Part shown: in pieces, positions 53,242 to 62,298 of the stretch
Layout: each line of letters opens with the position of its first letter
Position numbering within the stretch: position 1 is the stretch's first letter
Origin: Candidatus Bilophila faecipullorum
Lineage (GTDB): Bacteria; Desulfobacterota; Desulfovibrionia; Desulfovibrionales; Desulfovibrionaceae
Direction: 5' to 3'
DNA length: 64,000 nucleotides
NCBI GenBank assembly: GCA_944326695.1
Contig: CALVEZ010000003.1
Coordinates: 1-64,000 of the forward strand
Notes under the pieces: generated by a model
What the model was told of the DNA's origin: nothing
The model's database searches: none
Seen by the model: only the letters and a program-made list of their open reading frames with translations
Position numbers and translations under genes: made by a program

Positions 53242-53961
53242 GCGCTTCCCCAGCCCCCCGGCCTTGCCTCCCTACAAGCCCGACTTGCGGCATCCCTCTT
53301 ATACATCGCCTGAACGTCTCCTGACTTATCCTACGCCGCATGTATGGCATCCCCACACCGTTGACCTATCTTACGCGTACGTACGGCACCCCACACTACG
53401 AATGGAACGATCGTGCTTGGGGAAGTCGGATGGCCCGCGTGCGGCCCCCATTCAACCGTGACAAGGACGCCTCCCTACCTATAAAGGCCCTCCTCACGTA
53501 GCACGCCGTGCGTACCGCCTCCCCCTCCCAGTGGGGAAAAAACAGCCCTCTTCTGCCCTGCGGCGTTGACGCTTGATGCCTCTCTTGCCCGACGCGGGAA
53601 AAACGGCCTCTTCCCTCTCGCCCGGACTACCCATGCAAATACAGTCATCCAGCCCTCCCCGCCGCTCTCTCCTCTTGAACGCAAAAAAAGCACCGGGCAA
53701 GCCAAAGCCCGATGCGCCGTAATGAAACACCCTCGTCAGCCGGAGAGCCTCTATCCCCTCCCATGTGCTAAAAAAGTCGCAACATTTTCTCCCGCCAATC
53801 CCCTCAACCTGCTTTCCCAAAAACGCCGAAAAACTGCACCGTACAGCCTCAGAGTCGCCCCCCGACAAGCGCCTCATGCTGCCCTGCGCCCCGCCCGGAA
53901 ACAATGCCTAGCCCCCTTGAGCCACAAAAAGCCTTATCCTCTTCTCACACACGACAGGAAC
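53242..53961. other. 720-base region without a recognisable gene
   Basis: No frame with a ribosome binding site and homology is present. The left part (53266-53460) has loosely repeated pieces such as CGGCATCCC, GGCATCCCC and CGGCACCCC at irregular spacing. The right part is ordinary GC-rich sequence. It may be decayed repeat or gene sequence. Confidence 0.4.
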
Positions 53962-54072
53962 TCCTGCCGCGTAACCTCCCCACCAGTCAAAAGTCTTTGA
54001 AGGAGAAGGGGAGGGGTTTGGGGAGGGGAGGAGGAAACTTTCTCCAGAAAGTTTCCTCCTCCCCTCCCCAAT
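53962..54072. repeat. ~110-bp intergenic palindromic element (copy 9)
   Basis: The flank GCGTAACCTCCCCACCAG and TCAAAAGTCTTTGAAGG, then a purine tract and a perfect hairpin centred on ACTTTCTCCAGAAAGT, lie directly against the 3' end of the helicase gene. It most resembles copy 7 in its flank. Confidence 0.88.
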
Positions 54073-54074
54073 CT

Positions 54075-57000
54075 TCACAACAATTTCATCTGCGTAGCGG
54101 TAGTCTGTACGTGACGCACAAGCCGGGTCCGGTGGAAAAGCTCCGGCAGGTCCTTGAGGAATCGCGAAGGCGGAAGCTGAAGGGCCTTGCCGTAAAGCTG
54201 GCGCTGTCCCGCATGACTGACGAAAACGGCATCCTGCGCGCGGGTCAGGCCCACATACAGAAGACGGCGCTCTTCCGCCAACGCCTCGGCGTCCGGCGCG
54301 GCGGGCGAACCGTGCAGGAGGGCGTCCGCCCCAAAGAAGGGAAGCAGCCCCTCTTCCAGCGCGGGCAGGAAGACGGCCCGGAACTCAAGCCCCTTGGCGG
54401 CGTGCAACGTCATGATCTGCACCTGTTCGGCCTGCTCGCGCACCAGATCGAGGTCTTGCCGCAGACAGACCCAGTCGAGCAGCCCTTCCCACGTCTTGCC
54501 CTGTTCCGCAAAGGCCCGCAACAGCGCGTGACAGGCCGCCGAATCCCGGAAAAGGGGAGCCAGCAGTTTGGCTTCCTCAAAATGAGCCAGCACGGCTGAG
54601 GGGCCTGCCGCCCACAGATTCTCGGGAATAGAGGCGGCCACCTGCCCGGCATCGGCCTCCGGCCTGCCCGGGCCTTCCGGCGCGGCAAAGGGCCGCCCGA
54701 AGCGCAGGCCCGCGATTTCGAGCAGAAAGGCGGCGGACGGATCAGTCCAGAAAGGCGCGGCCTCCGGCGCGGCGCAGGGCACGCCCCGGCGTTCCAAGGC
54801 CGCCTTGAGCACGGGTATAAGCGCCTTCATGCGCACGAGCACGGCCACCTCGCCCGGGCTGCATGGCGTGGGAAGCGCGGCATCGCGGCGTCGGGCGTCT
54901 TCCAGCGTGTGAGAGGTGCCGCCGAGGAGGGAGGCGATTTGATCAGCCACCCACGCGGCTTCACGCTTGGCGTCGGGCGCCTCGAAAAGATGCAGGCTGG
55001 CTTGCGTTTCCCGGGTAGGCACCAGTTTTCCGCAGGCGGCGGAGGGGCCCAGCAATGCCGAGGCCGAAGTCAGGATGCCCGCTGCGGAACGGTGGCTGGC
55101 GGCAAGAGTCACGGCCTCAAGCGTAGGCCATGCCTCACGCAAGGCCGCCTGCACGTCAGGATGCGCCCCACGGAAGCCGTAAATGGCCTGATCCGGGTCG
55201 CCGATGCCGAAAAAGCCGTTCCCGTCCTCGGGCATCAGAGCCCGGACAAGCTCGACCTGAAGCGGCGAAAGGTCCTGTATCTCGTCGACCAGCACGTCAA
55301 GCCAGCGGCGTCCCGGCTCGGTTTGCAGCCGATCCAGCCAACGTTCGAGAAGATCAGTATAGTCCGCGAGCCCACGCTCCTCCTTAAAGGCACGGTAGCG
55401 GTGCAACATGTCGGCAAGCTCGGGTGAAAGCGCCGAGCGACGCTCGCGGGCAAGGGAAAGCGTGTCCCATGCTCGCCTCGCTTCGGCGGCGGCAAGGGCA
55501 TTGGCCTTGGCAAAAACGCTGCGGGCGGTTTCTTCCGGGAGCACGGCGGGCGGCGTCTCGTCATCGGAACGGCACCATTGCGAAAGGGCAAGGGCGTGCA
55601 GCGTATCGGCCTGCGGGAGTCTGGCGTCCTTGCCCAGCGCCAGTTCCAGACGTTCGCGCAACTCGGCGGCGGCGCGGCGCGTAAAGGTAACGGCAAGGAT
55701 GTTTTCGGCAGGCACGCCATCCCGCAAAAGCCGCTGCACGCGGCCCACGAGCGTGCGCGTCTTGCCCGAACCGGGCCCGGCGAAGACGAGTACAGGATGC
55801 GGCCCCGCGTTGATGGCCTTCATCTGGGCGGCGGAATAGGGGAACGCCGTGGGATCGGGCGGGACAGCCGGAGCGGGCGCGGGAGCCACCGCCGCGAAAA
55901 GGGAAACCTGCCGGGCGGCGTGGTCCGGGCACGGTGCGCTTTTGGGTTTGCGTCCGGGCTTTTTGCGTTCCGGGAGCACGTCAAGGAGCGATGAAGAACG
56001 ATACCTTCCAGTCACAAATTCTTTGCGCTCCTCCTCACTGAAGACCTTGACTACGCCGTATTCGCCGTCGAAGCCGCCTTCCTTGATGACGTCGCCGCGC
56101 CGCATCCGAGACACGGCCTCACCGAGCGCGTCCCAGTGCTGGCGGAGATCACTTTCCGGGACGGTATGCAGGATGTCCATTTCCGAACCGAAAAGGCGCA
56201 CCAGTTCGGATTGCTTTTCCTGCACTTTCCGGCTTTTGGGACCGACGCCGAGCAGTTCGCCGATCATCTCGGGCAAGGGGAAAAGGGAGACGAAGCCGGG
56301 ATCGCCCTTCGGCATGACGGGCGCTTTGCGGTCAGCCAGCGCCATGACCCGGTGCAGCACGCCCACGGTGAGCGGCTTGCCGCAGACAGGGCATATATTC
56401 CCGAGTTTCATGGATTCTTCCGGCTCCAGCACCACGTTGCAGGCGCGATGCCCATCCAGATGGTATTTTCCCTCTTCCGGGAAAAATTCCACCGTTCCGC
56501 GGAAAATACAGCCCGGCTCGGGCGCTTCGCCTCGCGCGGTACGCCGCAGGGCATTAAAGAGGCCGTCATACGAAGGCGCGCCCTCAAAGAGGTTCGCCTC
56601 GCGGCCCAGATTTTCCCCGGAGTGCGCGTCCGAGTTGGAAACCAGCGCGTAGCCGTCCAGTTTGGACCAGAGGCGGTTCATGTCCGGGTCGGAGGAAAGG
56701 CCGGTTTCAAGGGCGAAAACATGCGAGGACAAGGACCCGAAGCAGTCTTCCAGCGCGTCGAAGCCGGACTTGGAGCCGAAAAGCGAGAACCACGGCGTCC
56801 AGATGTGCGCGGGGATGAGTACGCCGCGCTCGTCGGTTTCCAGCACCATTTCCAGCAGCCGCTCGGAATCAAGACCGAGGATGGGGCGTCCGTCGGAGGT
56901 GATGTTACCGATGGCCGCGAGCTTGGCGGACAGCTTGTCCGCGCTGTCGAGCGTCGGCATAAATACGAGGTTGTGGACCTTGCGGACCGCGCCGTCCTTT

Positions 57001-57308
57001 TTATAGATGGAGCTGATTTCCGCCTGAATGAGAAAAAGCGGATCGCTGATCCCCTCGGGCCGGGCGAAACCGGGGATTTCCTCTTCAACGGGCGTGGCTT
57101 CCCGCACGCGGTAAAGGCCGGAGTTTTCGTCATAGACGAGGTCCCGCCGCAGTTCGTCGCGCCATGCCGGATGGGTAAAGTCCCCGGTGGACATGACGGA
57201 AAGCCCTTTGATCATGCTCCATGCCGCAAGATTGCGGATATTCAGCCTGCCGCTGGTGGCGCGGGAAAAACGCGAGTGGACATGGAGGTCTGCACGAAAA
57301 TGTTTCAT
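54075..57308 (-). CDS. Endonuclease Q-like PHP domain fused to UvrD/Rep helicase
   Basis: This 1077-residue protein joins two DNA-repair modules. Residues 1-400 are PHP-type (DLHVHSRFSRATSG, then VSNSDAHSGENLGREAN) with a zinc finger CPVCGKPLTVGVLHRV, as in endonuclease Q, which nicks at deaminated bases. After a basic linker near residue 460, a superfamily 1 helicase follows. It has Walker A VFAGPGSGKTRTLVGR, TFTRRAAAELRERL, Walker B VLVDEIQDLSPLQ, GIGDPDQAIYGFRGA and the C-terminal LHAAKGLEFRAVFL and RRLLYVGLTRAQD. It would couple unwinding to damage incision. The start is ATG at 57308, with a poor ribosome binding site. Confidence 0.9.
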   Translation of the reverse strand: MKHFRADLHVHSRFSRATSGRLNIRNLAAWSMIKGLSVMSTGDFTHPAWRDELRRDLVYDENSGLYRVREATPVEEEIPGFARPEGISDPLFLIQAEISSIYKKDGAVRKVHNLVFMPTLDSADKLSAKLAAIGNITSDGRPILGLDSERLLEMVLETDERGVLIPAHIWTPWFSLFGSKSGFDALEDCFGSLSSHVFALETGLSSDPDMNRLWSKLDGYALVSNSDAHSGENLGREANLFEGAPSYDGLFNALRRTARGEAPEPGCIFRGTVEFFPEEGKYHLDGHRACNVVLEPEESMKLGNICPVCGKPLTVGVLHRVMALADRKAPVMPKGDPGFVSLFPLPEMIGELLGVGPKSRKVQEKQSELVRLFGSEMDILHTVPESDLRQHWDALGEAVSRMRRGDVIKEGGFDGEYGVVKVFSEEERKEFVTGRYRSSSLLDVLPERKKPGRKPKSAPCPDHAARQVSLFAAVAPAPAPAVPPDPTAFPYSAAQMKAINAGPHPVLVFAGPGSGKTRTLVGRVQRLLRDGVPAENILAVTFTRRAAAELRERLELALGKDARLPQADTLHALALSQWCRSDDETPPAVLPEETARSVFAKANALAAAEARRAWDTLSLARERRSALSPELADMLHRYRAFKEERGLADYTDLLERWLDRLQTEPGRRWLDVLVDEIQDLSPLQVELVRALMPEDGNGFFGIGDPDQAIYGFRGAHPDVQAALREAWPTLEAVTLAASHRSAAGILTSASALLGPSAACGKLVPTRETQASLHLFEAPDAKREAAWVADQIASLLGGTSHTLEDARRRDAALPTPCSPGEVAVLVRMKALIPVLKAALERRGVPCAAPEAAPFWTDPSAAFLLEIAGLRFGRPFAAPEGPGRPEADAGQVAASIPENLWAAGPSAVLAHFEEAKLLAPLFRDSAACHALLRAFAEQGKTWEGLLDWVCLRQDLDLVREQAEQVQIMTLHAAKGLEFRAVFLPALEEGLLPFFGADALLHGSPAAPDAEALAEERRLLYVGLTRAQDAVFVSHAGQRQLYGKALQLPPSRFLKDLPELFHRTRLVRHVQTTATQMKLL

Positions 57309-57317
57309 GGCGGAAAC

Positions 57318-58145
57318 CTAGCGTAAAAAGGGGCAAAATTCCAGTGATTCCGGGGTGAGAACCTGCCGGGGGCCGTAGAGGAACAGGGGTGGCTCGACTT
57401 CCAGGGAAGCCCGGGACCCCTTGCGCGCCTCCAGAAGGGACAGTGCCGCAGGGGAGTCCTCTTTTTTGTGAACAAATAGTAACGAAGAGGCGCGAAGTCG
57501 TGCTTCCGACAAGGCGGCGAGCATGTCAGCCGTTCGGTGCGCACCTACAAGGCAGAAAAAGCGACCTCCCGGCTTCAGCAGAGACGAAGCCGCCGCCGCG
57601 AAAACGCCGAGGGTGGAGGCGTCTCCAAAGAGCGCTGTGCGCCGGGCTTCGTCGGCTGGCAAGCGCCCGCTTCCAAGCAGCCGCCACGGGGGATTACTGA
57701 TGACGGCATCCACGAGCCCTATCTTGTTACTCATCTGTTTCAAAAAGACAGAGTCCCGCAGATCGCCGCAAAGAAAACGGAGAGACCCCGCCAGTCCGAG
57801 GCGTTGCGCGTTGCGGATTCCTGCTTCTATCAATGCGGGATAACAGTCGATCCCCCATCCCAAAGCCATGTTTCCACTCAACAACATACAGGCATGGGCG
57901 ACGATGCCGCAACCTGTTCCAAGATCAATAAACCGAGTGGCAACATTTGGAGAAAAACGTCGGCTCGCGTAAGCGGCGAGAAGAAGTGCGTCGGCGCTGA
58001 AACGGAAAGAACCTTCAGGCTGTTCCAGCCCGGCGGGAAAGGCAAGGCGGGCGGCGAGCACATCGGCGGAGGAAGGCAAACCGGATACGTCGGGCGCAAG
58101 GGCCGCTCCTTCGGCATCGGACAGCATGGTCCTGTTCGGCAACAT
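57318..58145 (-). CDS. TrmN6-like N6-adenine methyltransferase
   Basis: This 275-residue SAM methyltransferase has the GFRFSADALLLAAYA-like start (SFRFSADALLLAAYASR), SAM motif FIDLGTGCGIVAHA and the N6-adenine motif NPPW in DAVISNPPWRLLG. It resembles the tRNA1(Val) A37 methyltransferase group, so tRNA is the likely substrate. The start taken is ATG at 58145 because GGGGAGGAAGG precedes it. The frame extends 21 codons further without such a site. The helicase gene starts 10 bases after its stop. Confidence 0.82.
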   Translation of the reverse strand: MLPNRTMLSDAEGAALAPDVSGLPSSADVLAARLAFPAGLEQPEGSFRFSADALLLAAYASRRFSPNVATRFIDLGTGCGIVAHACMLLSGNMALGWGIDCYPALIEAGIRNAQRLGLAGSLRFLCGDLRDSVFLKQMSNKIGLVDAVISNPPWRLLGSGRLPADEARRTALFGDASTLGVFAAAASSLLKPGGRFFCLVGAHRTADMLAALSEARLRASSLLFVHKKEDSPAALSLLEARKGSRASLEVEPPLFLYGPRQVLTPESLEFCPFLR

Positions 58146-58253
58146 CCTTCCTCCCCGCAGAAAACCGTTCAGGGGCGCGGACGCCCTGAAAAGGGACATG
58201 AACGGCACGCTGACGGAGAGGAAGGCCCGGAGGACGCCCCTCCCCGCAAGCGC

Positions 58254-58562
58254 CTAAAAAACGTAATCGATGGCCTGCCGGGTTTCGGTGACCAGCTTGA
58301 TGAGCTCCTTGCCCACGGCGACATGCTTGGGATGCTCGGCATACGCCTTGAGCCCTTCGGCGTCGTCATGCGTGGTCATCAGGACAACGTTGACGGGCAT
58401 GGTGCAGGTGGGGAGAAATTCCGTAGAAACTTCAAGGGATTTCAAAGCGGGAATCTGCCCCATGAGGGCTTCGAGGCGTTCCTTGATGAGAGCGGCGTTT
58501 TCCGCGGCGCTCCGGCCTTCGGCTTCGGGTTTGAGCGTCCACCAGACGATGTGACGAACCAT
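58254..58562 (-). CDS. Dabb (stress-responsive alpha/beta barrel) domain protein
   Basis: This 102-residue protein consists of one Dabb ferredoxin-like domain. It begins VRHIVWWTLKPEAEG, the usual first strand, and ends AYAEHPKHVAVGKELIKLVTETRQAIDYVF. Such proteins form dimers and range from stress proteins to small-molecule binding enzymes. The function here is unknown. ATG at 58562 follows AAAAGGAG. The hypF stop lies 26 bases upstream on the same strand, so they may be co-transcribed. Confidence 0.88.
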   Translation of the reverse strand: MVRHIVWWTLKPEAEGRSAAENAALIKERLEALMGQIPALKSLEVSTEFLPTCTMPVNVVLMTTHDDAEGLKAYAEHPKHVAVGKELIKLVTETRQAIDYVF

Positions 58563-58587
58563 GATGCGACTCCTTTTGAATGATGTT

Positions 58588-61308
58588 TCAACGCAATACG
58601 CAGGCTGCCCACGCAGCCTGGCCAAACGACAGCCCGCCGTCCCCCGGTGGGAGGGCGCGGTGCGTGAGCGGCATGAGCCCGCGCCGGACGAGCGCCGCAG
58701 GCAGAAGGGAGGCGAGAGTACGGTTGTGCAGCACGCCTCCGGAGAGGGCCACGGTGCGGACGCCGCAGCGCCGGGACGCGGCAAGGGCCAGTTCCGCCAG
58801 CCCCTCCGCGAGGCTTTGATGGAACTGCCGGGCCAGCGCGGGAACGGGAACGCCCGCCTGCCGTCTTTTCAGCAGGTGCAGAAAAAAGGTTACCGTGTCA
58901 AGCTCCAGCAGACCTTCCCGTTCCAGCAAGGGAAACGGAAGGCTTTCCGTTACCGAACGGTCCTGTACATGCTCCAAACGAATGGCTGCCTGCCCTTCGT
59001 AGGTGATGACCGGGCAGAGGCCGAGCAAGGCGGCCACGGCGTCGAAGAGGCGGCCGCAGCTTGAAGTCAGGGGCGCGGCGCGACGGCGCGCCATTTCCAG
59101 AATGGCATCATGAACAGGGCGTTTGCCCTCTACGCCAAGCAGCGGGCCGAGGCTTTCGGCAAAGCGTTCCCGGCAGGGTTCGGCTTCGGGGAAGCTCAGG
59201 AAACCGCTGGCAATACGCCACGGTTCCCGGATAGCCGCCTCCCCCCCCGGAAGGGGGAAGGGCGAAAGCCGCCCCAGCCGCTGCCCGTAGTTTTCGGGCG
59301 TAGCCCGCGCCGGATCGACGTAGAGCAGCTCGCCCCCCCAGATGGTGCCGTCCGTACCGTAGCCCGTGCCGTCCAGCGCGAGGCCGAGGGCGGGCCCGCT
59401 CTCGCCGTTTTCGGCAAGAACGCCGTAGAGATGGGCGAAATGATGTTGCAGGCGGAAGAGGGGCAGGCCCGTTTCCTGCGCGTAGGCCGTGGACAGGTAA
59501 TCGGGATGCAGATCGCAGACCACGGTTTCGGGCCGGACTTCCAGCAGGCCGCTCAGATGTTCCGCCATGGCCCGGAAAAAACCGAATGTTTCAAGGTTCT
59601 TCAAATCGCCCACATGCTGGCTGACGAAAGCGTCCTTGCCACGGGTGAGGCAGAGCGTGTTTTTCAGTTCCGCACCCGTCGCCAGCACGCAGCGGCCCGG
59701 GTCACGCGGGAGTTCCAGCGGCCTCGGCACGAAACCCCGGGCGCGACGGAAAAAATGGAACGGGGGAAGACCGGAGGCGGGCTTTTGGGTCAGCGAAACG
59801 GCACGAGAAGCTCTCCCGGCAGCCCCGCTCTCCTCTCCTTCCAAAGGACACGGGGAGACGGGACAGTCCGTTTCCGCCACGGGAACGGCGGCTGTCCCGG
59901 CATGTGGATATATCTGTGCGTAAGACTCTGTGGAAAAGGGCAACAATCCTTTTGTGGGGCTTTGTAATGATGTGGACGGCCTTTCTTCCACAAGTCCGGC
60001 AAAGGGGACAGTCTCATCCTCCGCAAGCGGGCTTTCTTCCGCAAGAGAGGGCATCCGCACCGGGCCGTTAGCCCGCTTTCCGTCCTCCGTAAGGGGGCCT
60101 GTTTCCGCCTTCCCCGCACCCTGCCCTCCTCCGGGCATTCCACCGTCCTCCGGCCCTTCGCCTTCCACCCGCAGCACCGAATCGTCCGCGCGGATGAGAA
60201 TATCCCGGTTGTGCAGCAGGAAAAGGTCCGCGATGTGCCGCAGCCGGTCAAGGGCCTCCCGATTGCCGAGGGCGATGGGCTCTCCCCCTGCGTTGCCGGA
60301 GGTCATGACCAGAACGGGCGGATCGGCGTGATCCGCGAAAGCCTCAAGGAGAAGATGGTGCAGGGGCGTATAGGGGAGCATAACTCCGATGCTGTCCACA
60401 TCCGGGGCAATGCAGGGAGGCAGGACGCCCCGCGAGGCCAGAGCCACGATGGGCCGTTCCGGGGAGACGAGCACGGCGGCTTCGCGTTCGGAAACATGGG
60501 CGACGCGCCGGGCCGCCTCCATGTCCGGGACCATGACGGCCAAAGCCTTGTGGGGCCGCCGCTTCCGTTCCCGCAGCAGGGCCACGGCCTCGGCGTTGGC
60601 GGCATCGCAAACCAGATGGAAACCGCCCAGCCCCTTGACGGCCACGATGCGTCCCTCGCGCAGGGCTTGCGCCGTCCGTTCAATGGCTTCCTGCCCTTCC
60701 CGGATCGCTTCGCCCGGACTGCCGCCGGACGCGGGATCGGCCAGCCAGACGTGCGGCCCGCACACAGGGCAGGCGTTCGGTTGAGCGTGAAAACGGCGGT
60801 CGAGGGGATCATGGTATTCCGCGGCGCAGTCCGGACACAACGGAAAGCAGCTCATAGACGTGGTGGCCCGGTCGTAGGGGATGGAGCGCGTGATGGTGTA
60901 GCGCGGCCCGCAGTCCGTGCAGTTGGTGAAAGGATAGCGGTAACGCCGGTTGGCAGGATCGCGCATGTCGGCAAGGCAGCGGTCGCAGGTCGCCACATCC
61001 GGGCTGACAAGGACGGCGTGACCATGCCGCCCCTCGCTGAGCGCAATGGTGAAGGCACGCTCGCCCTCGTCAGGCGGCAGCTCTTCCCGGCGCAGGGCGG
61101 TGATGCGCGCCAACGGAGGCAGTTCGCGCTCCAGCGCGCGGGCGAAAGCGGCCAGCGCCTCGGGCGTTCCCTGTACTTCTACACGCACGCCGTCCGAGGT
61201 ATTGCCCACGTGCCCGGTCAGCCCCTCCCGCGTCGCCACGCGGTAGACAAAGGGACGGAACCCAACCCCCTGCACCTGCCCGCCGATGATGTAGCCGTGT
61301 CGTTTCAT
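58588..61308 (-). CDS. hypF: Hydrogenase maturation carbamoyltransferase HypF with a large insertion
   Basis: This 906-residue protein makes the carbamoyl-derived cyanide ligand of NiFe hydrogenases. In order it has an acylphosphatase domain (GQVQGVGFRPFVYRVA), a zinc-finger domain with four Cys-x2-Cys pairs (CDRC, CTDC, CPDC, CPVC), a YrdC-like domain and a Kae1-like domain (LALDGTGYGTDGTIWGGE, VALSGGVLHNRTL). Most HypF proteins are about 750 residues. Here an insertion of about 135 low-complexity residues (about 383-518) splits SVLRVEG from RRARGFVPRPLELP. The start is ATG at 61308 behind AAGGA. No other hyp gene is in the window. Confidence 0.93.
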   Translation of the reverse strand: MKRHGYIIGGQVQGVGFRPFVYRVATREGLTGHVGNTSDGVRVEVQGTPEALAAFARALERELPPLARITALRREELPPDEGERAFTIALSEGRHGHAVLVSPDVATCDRCLADMRDPANRRYRYPFTNCTDCGPRYTITRSIPYDRATTSMSCFPLCPDCAAEYHDPLDRRFHAQPNACPVCGPHVWLADPASGGSPGEAIREGQEAIERTAQALREGRIVAVKGLGGFHLVCDAANAEAVALLRERKRRPHKALAVMVPDMEAARRVAHVSEREAAVLVSPERPIVALASRGVLPPCIAPDVDSIGVMLPYTPLHHLLLEAFADHADPPVLVMTSGNAGGEPIALGNREALDRLRHIADLFLLHNRDILIRADDSVLRVEGEGPEDGGMPGGGQGAGKAETGPLTEDGKRANGPVRMPSLAEESPLAEDETVPFAGLVEERPSTSLQSPTKGLLPFSTESYAQIYPHAGTAAVPVAETDCPVSPCPLEGEESGAAGRASRAVSLTQKPASGLPPFHFFRRARGFVPRPLELPRDPGRCVLATGAELKNTLCLTRGKDAFVSQHVGDLKNLETFGFFRAMAEHLSGLLEVRPETVVCDLHPDYLSTAYAQETGLPLFRLQHHFAHLYGVLAENGESGPALGLALDGTGYGTDGTIWGGELLYVDPARATPENYGQRLGRLSPFPLPGGEAAIREPWRIASGFLSFPEAEPCRERFAESLGPLLGVEGKRPVHDAILEMARRRAAPLTSSCGRLFDAVAALLGLCPVITYEGQAAIRLEHVQDRSVTESLPFPLLEREGLLELDTVTFFLHLLKRRQAGVPVPALARQFHQSLAEGLAELALAASRRCGVRTVALSGGVLHNRTLASLLPAALVRRGLMPLTHRALPPGDGGLSFGQAAWAACVLR

Positions 61309-61524
61309 ACGTTTTCCTTGCGCTTGCAGGTGAGGCCCGTCCGCCGAAGGGAAATTCCGCCGTCCCTCGCGGGGCTTCAGCCGCGCGGTCGGAGGTATGT
61401 CCTTCCAAAGATAGCCTTCCCTCCGGCGTCGGGCAAGCCCGGCCCCCGCCGCCTGTTCACAGGAGCGTCTCTCTTCAGTGTCTAAAGGAGGAAATCCTTT
61501 GAAAGAGATTTAAAAGGGATGATT

Positions 61525-61972
61525 CGAGTAGCCGATGGACGCAATGGAATCGGTTTCCTCCGCCCTTGGCCACCGCTGTCTGAAGGTAGTTACCACGCCC
61601 GGGATGGAATAGGGAACGCGGCCATGACATAGGTCAATCATACGAGTAGTCGCCGCGTACGTGATAGAATAGAGCACGGCGGCATCTTCATGTTCGCGGG
61701 TGTTGGTAGTCGCCGTGCACGCGATGGAATAGGTCGTGCTCGATATTGGCGGGCAGGACAGCAAGGTAGTCGTCGCGCACGCGATGGAATAGTGCATCGC
61801 CTGCCGCAGGACCTGCCGGGTGTCGGTAGTCGCCACACCCGCAATGGAGTCGGGCACGCCGCAAGGCCGCAGGGATTCCGGGGAGGTAACCGCCGTACCC
61901 TCTGGAATCTCGGAACAACGGAAGGGCTGGCACGCACGCTGGCGGTAGGCGCCGCACCCTCGATAGGCTCAC
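61525..61972. CRISPR. Degenerate CRISPR-like array, 60-bp period (28-bp repeats, 32-bp spacers)
   Basis: Eight repeat positions recur every 60 bases. The best five (starting 61585, 61645, 61705, 61765, 61825) share GGTAGT at the left and GATGGAATAG or close variants at the right, with a variable centre such as CGCCGTGCACGC. The outer copies (61525, 61885, 61945) are more degraded. The 32-base spacers are unrelated to one another, which argues against a simple minisatellite. Repeats differ at up to eight of 28 positions, far more than in an active array. No cas gene is in the window, and the array orientation is unknown. Confidence 0.55.
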
Positions 61973-62229
61973 GGCAGCGCGGACGCTGCAGGCGTCCCAG
62001 CCGGACCCCAACCATGCCTCCCCTCACCGTGAAGGCCCGGCCAACGCCCGGAGGAAGTACCGCCCCTTGCCGACGCTTCGCCTCCCCTGCCCTTCCGGGA
62101 GGGCCACGCCCGGGAAGACGCAACCGGGTATGAAGGCAGGGGACGATCCGCAGGGCGTACAAACGAGCCCTCCCCCAAAAGGAAGCGGTGACAGACGGCG
62201 TTTTACCCGCGACGAATGCGTTGTTCCGC
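61973..62229. other. Intergenic region between the array and the ligase promoter
   Basis: No gene or repeat is supported. If the 60-base array runs left to right this would be the trailer side, and if reversed the leader. No A/T-rich leader is obvious. Confidence 0.4.
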
Positions 62230-62259
62230 TTGCGAGGCCGTAGCTTCGTTTGTTATTCT
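62230..62259 (+). promoter_or_regulatory. Sigma70-type promoter of the acyl-CoA ligase gene
   Basis: TTGCGA (62230-62235) and TATTCT (62254-62259) are 18 bases apart, about 40 bases before the ATG. Confidence 0.45.
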
Positions 62260-62298
62260 CGCTCCGTTGAGGCCGTATGCCGCCTGAGGGAGTTTCCG

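Noticed and set aside
53266-53460. Third CRISPR-like array from recurring GGCATCCC-type pieces
   Set aside because: Spacings between the pieces are 57, 39 and 58 bases with poor similarity, so there is no regular period.
61510-61857. 115-codon minus-strand frame with a 20-residue repeat
   Set aside because: The repeat is just the translation of the 60-base periodic array; the variable spacers do not look like protein and no ribosome binding site precedes it.
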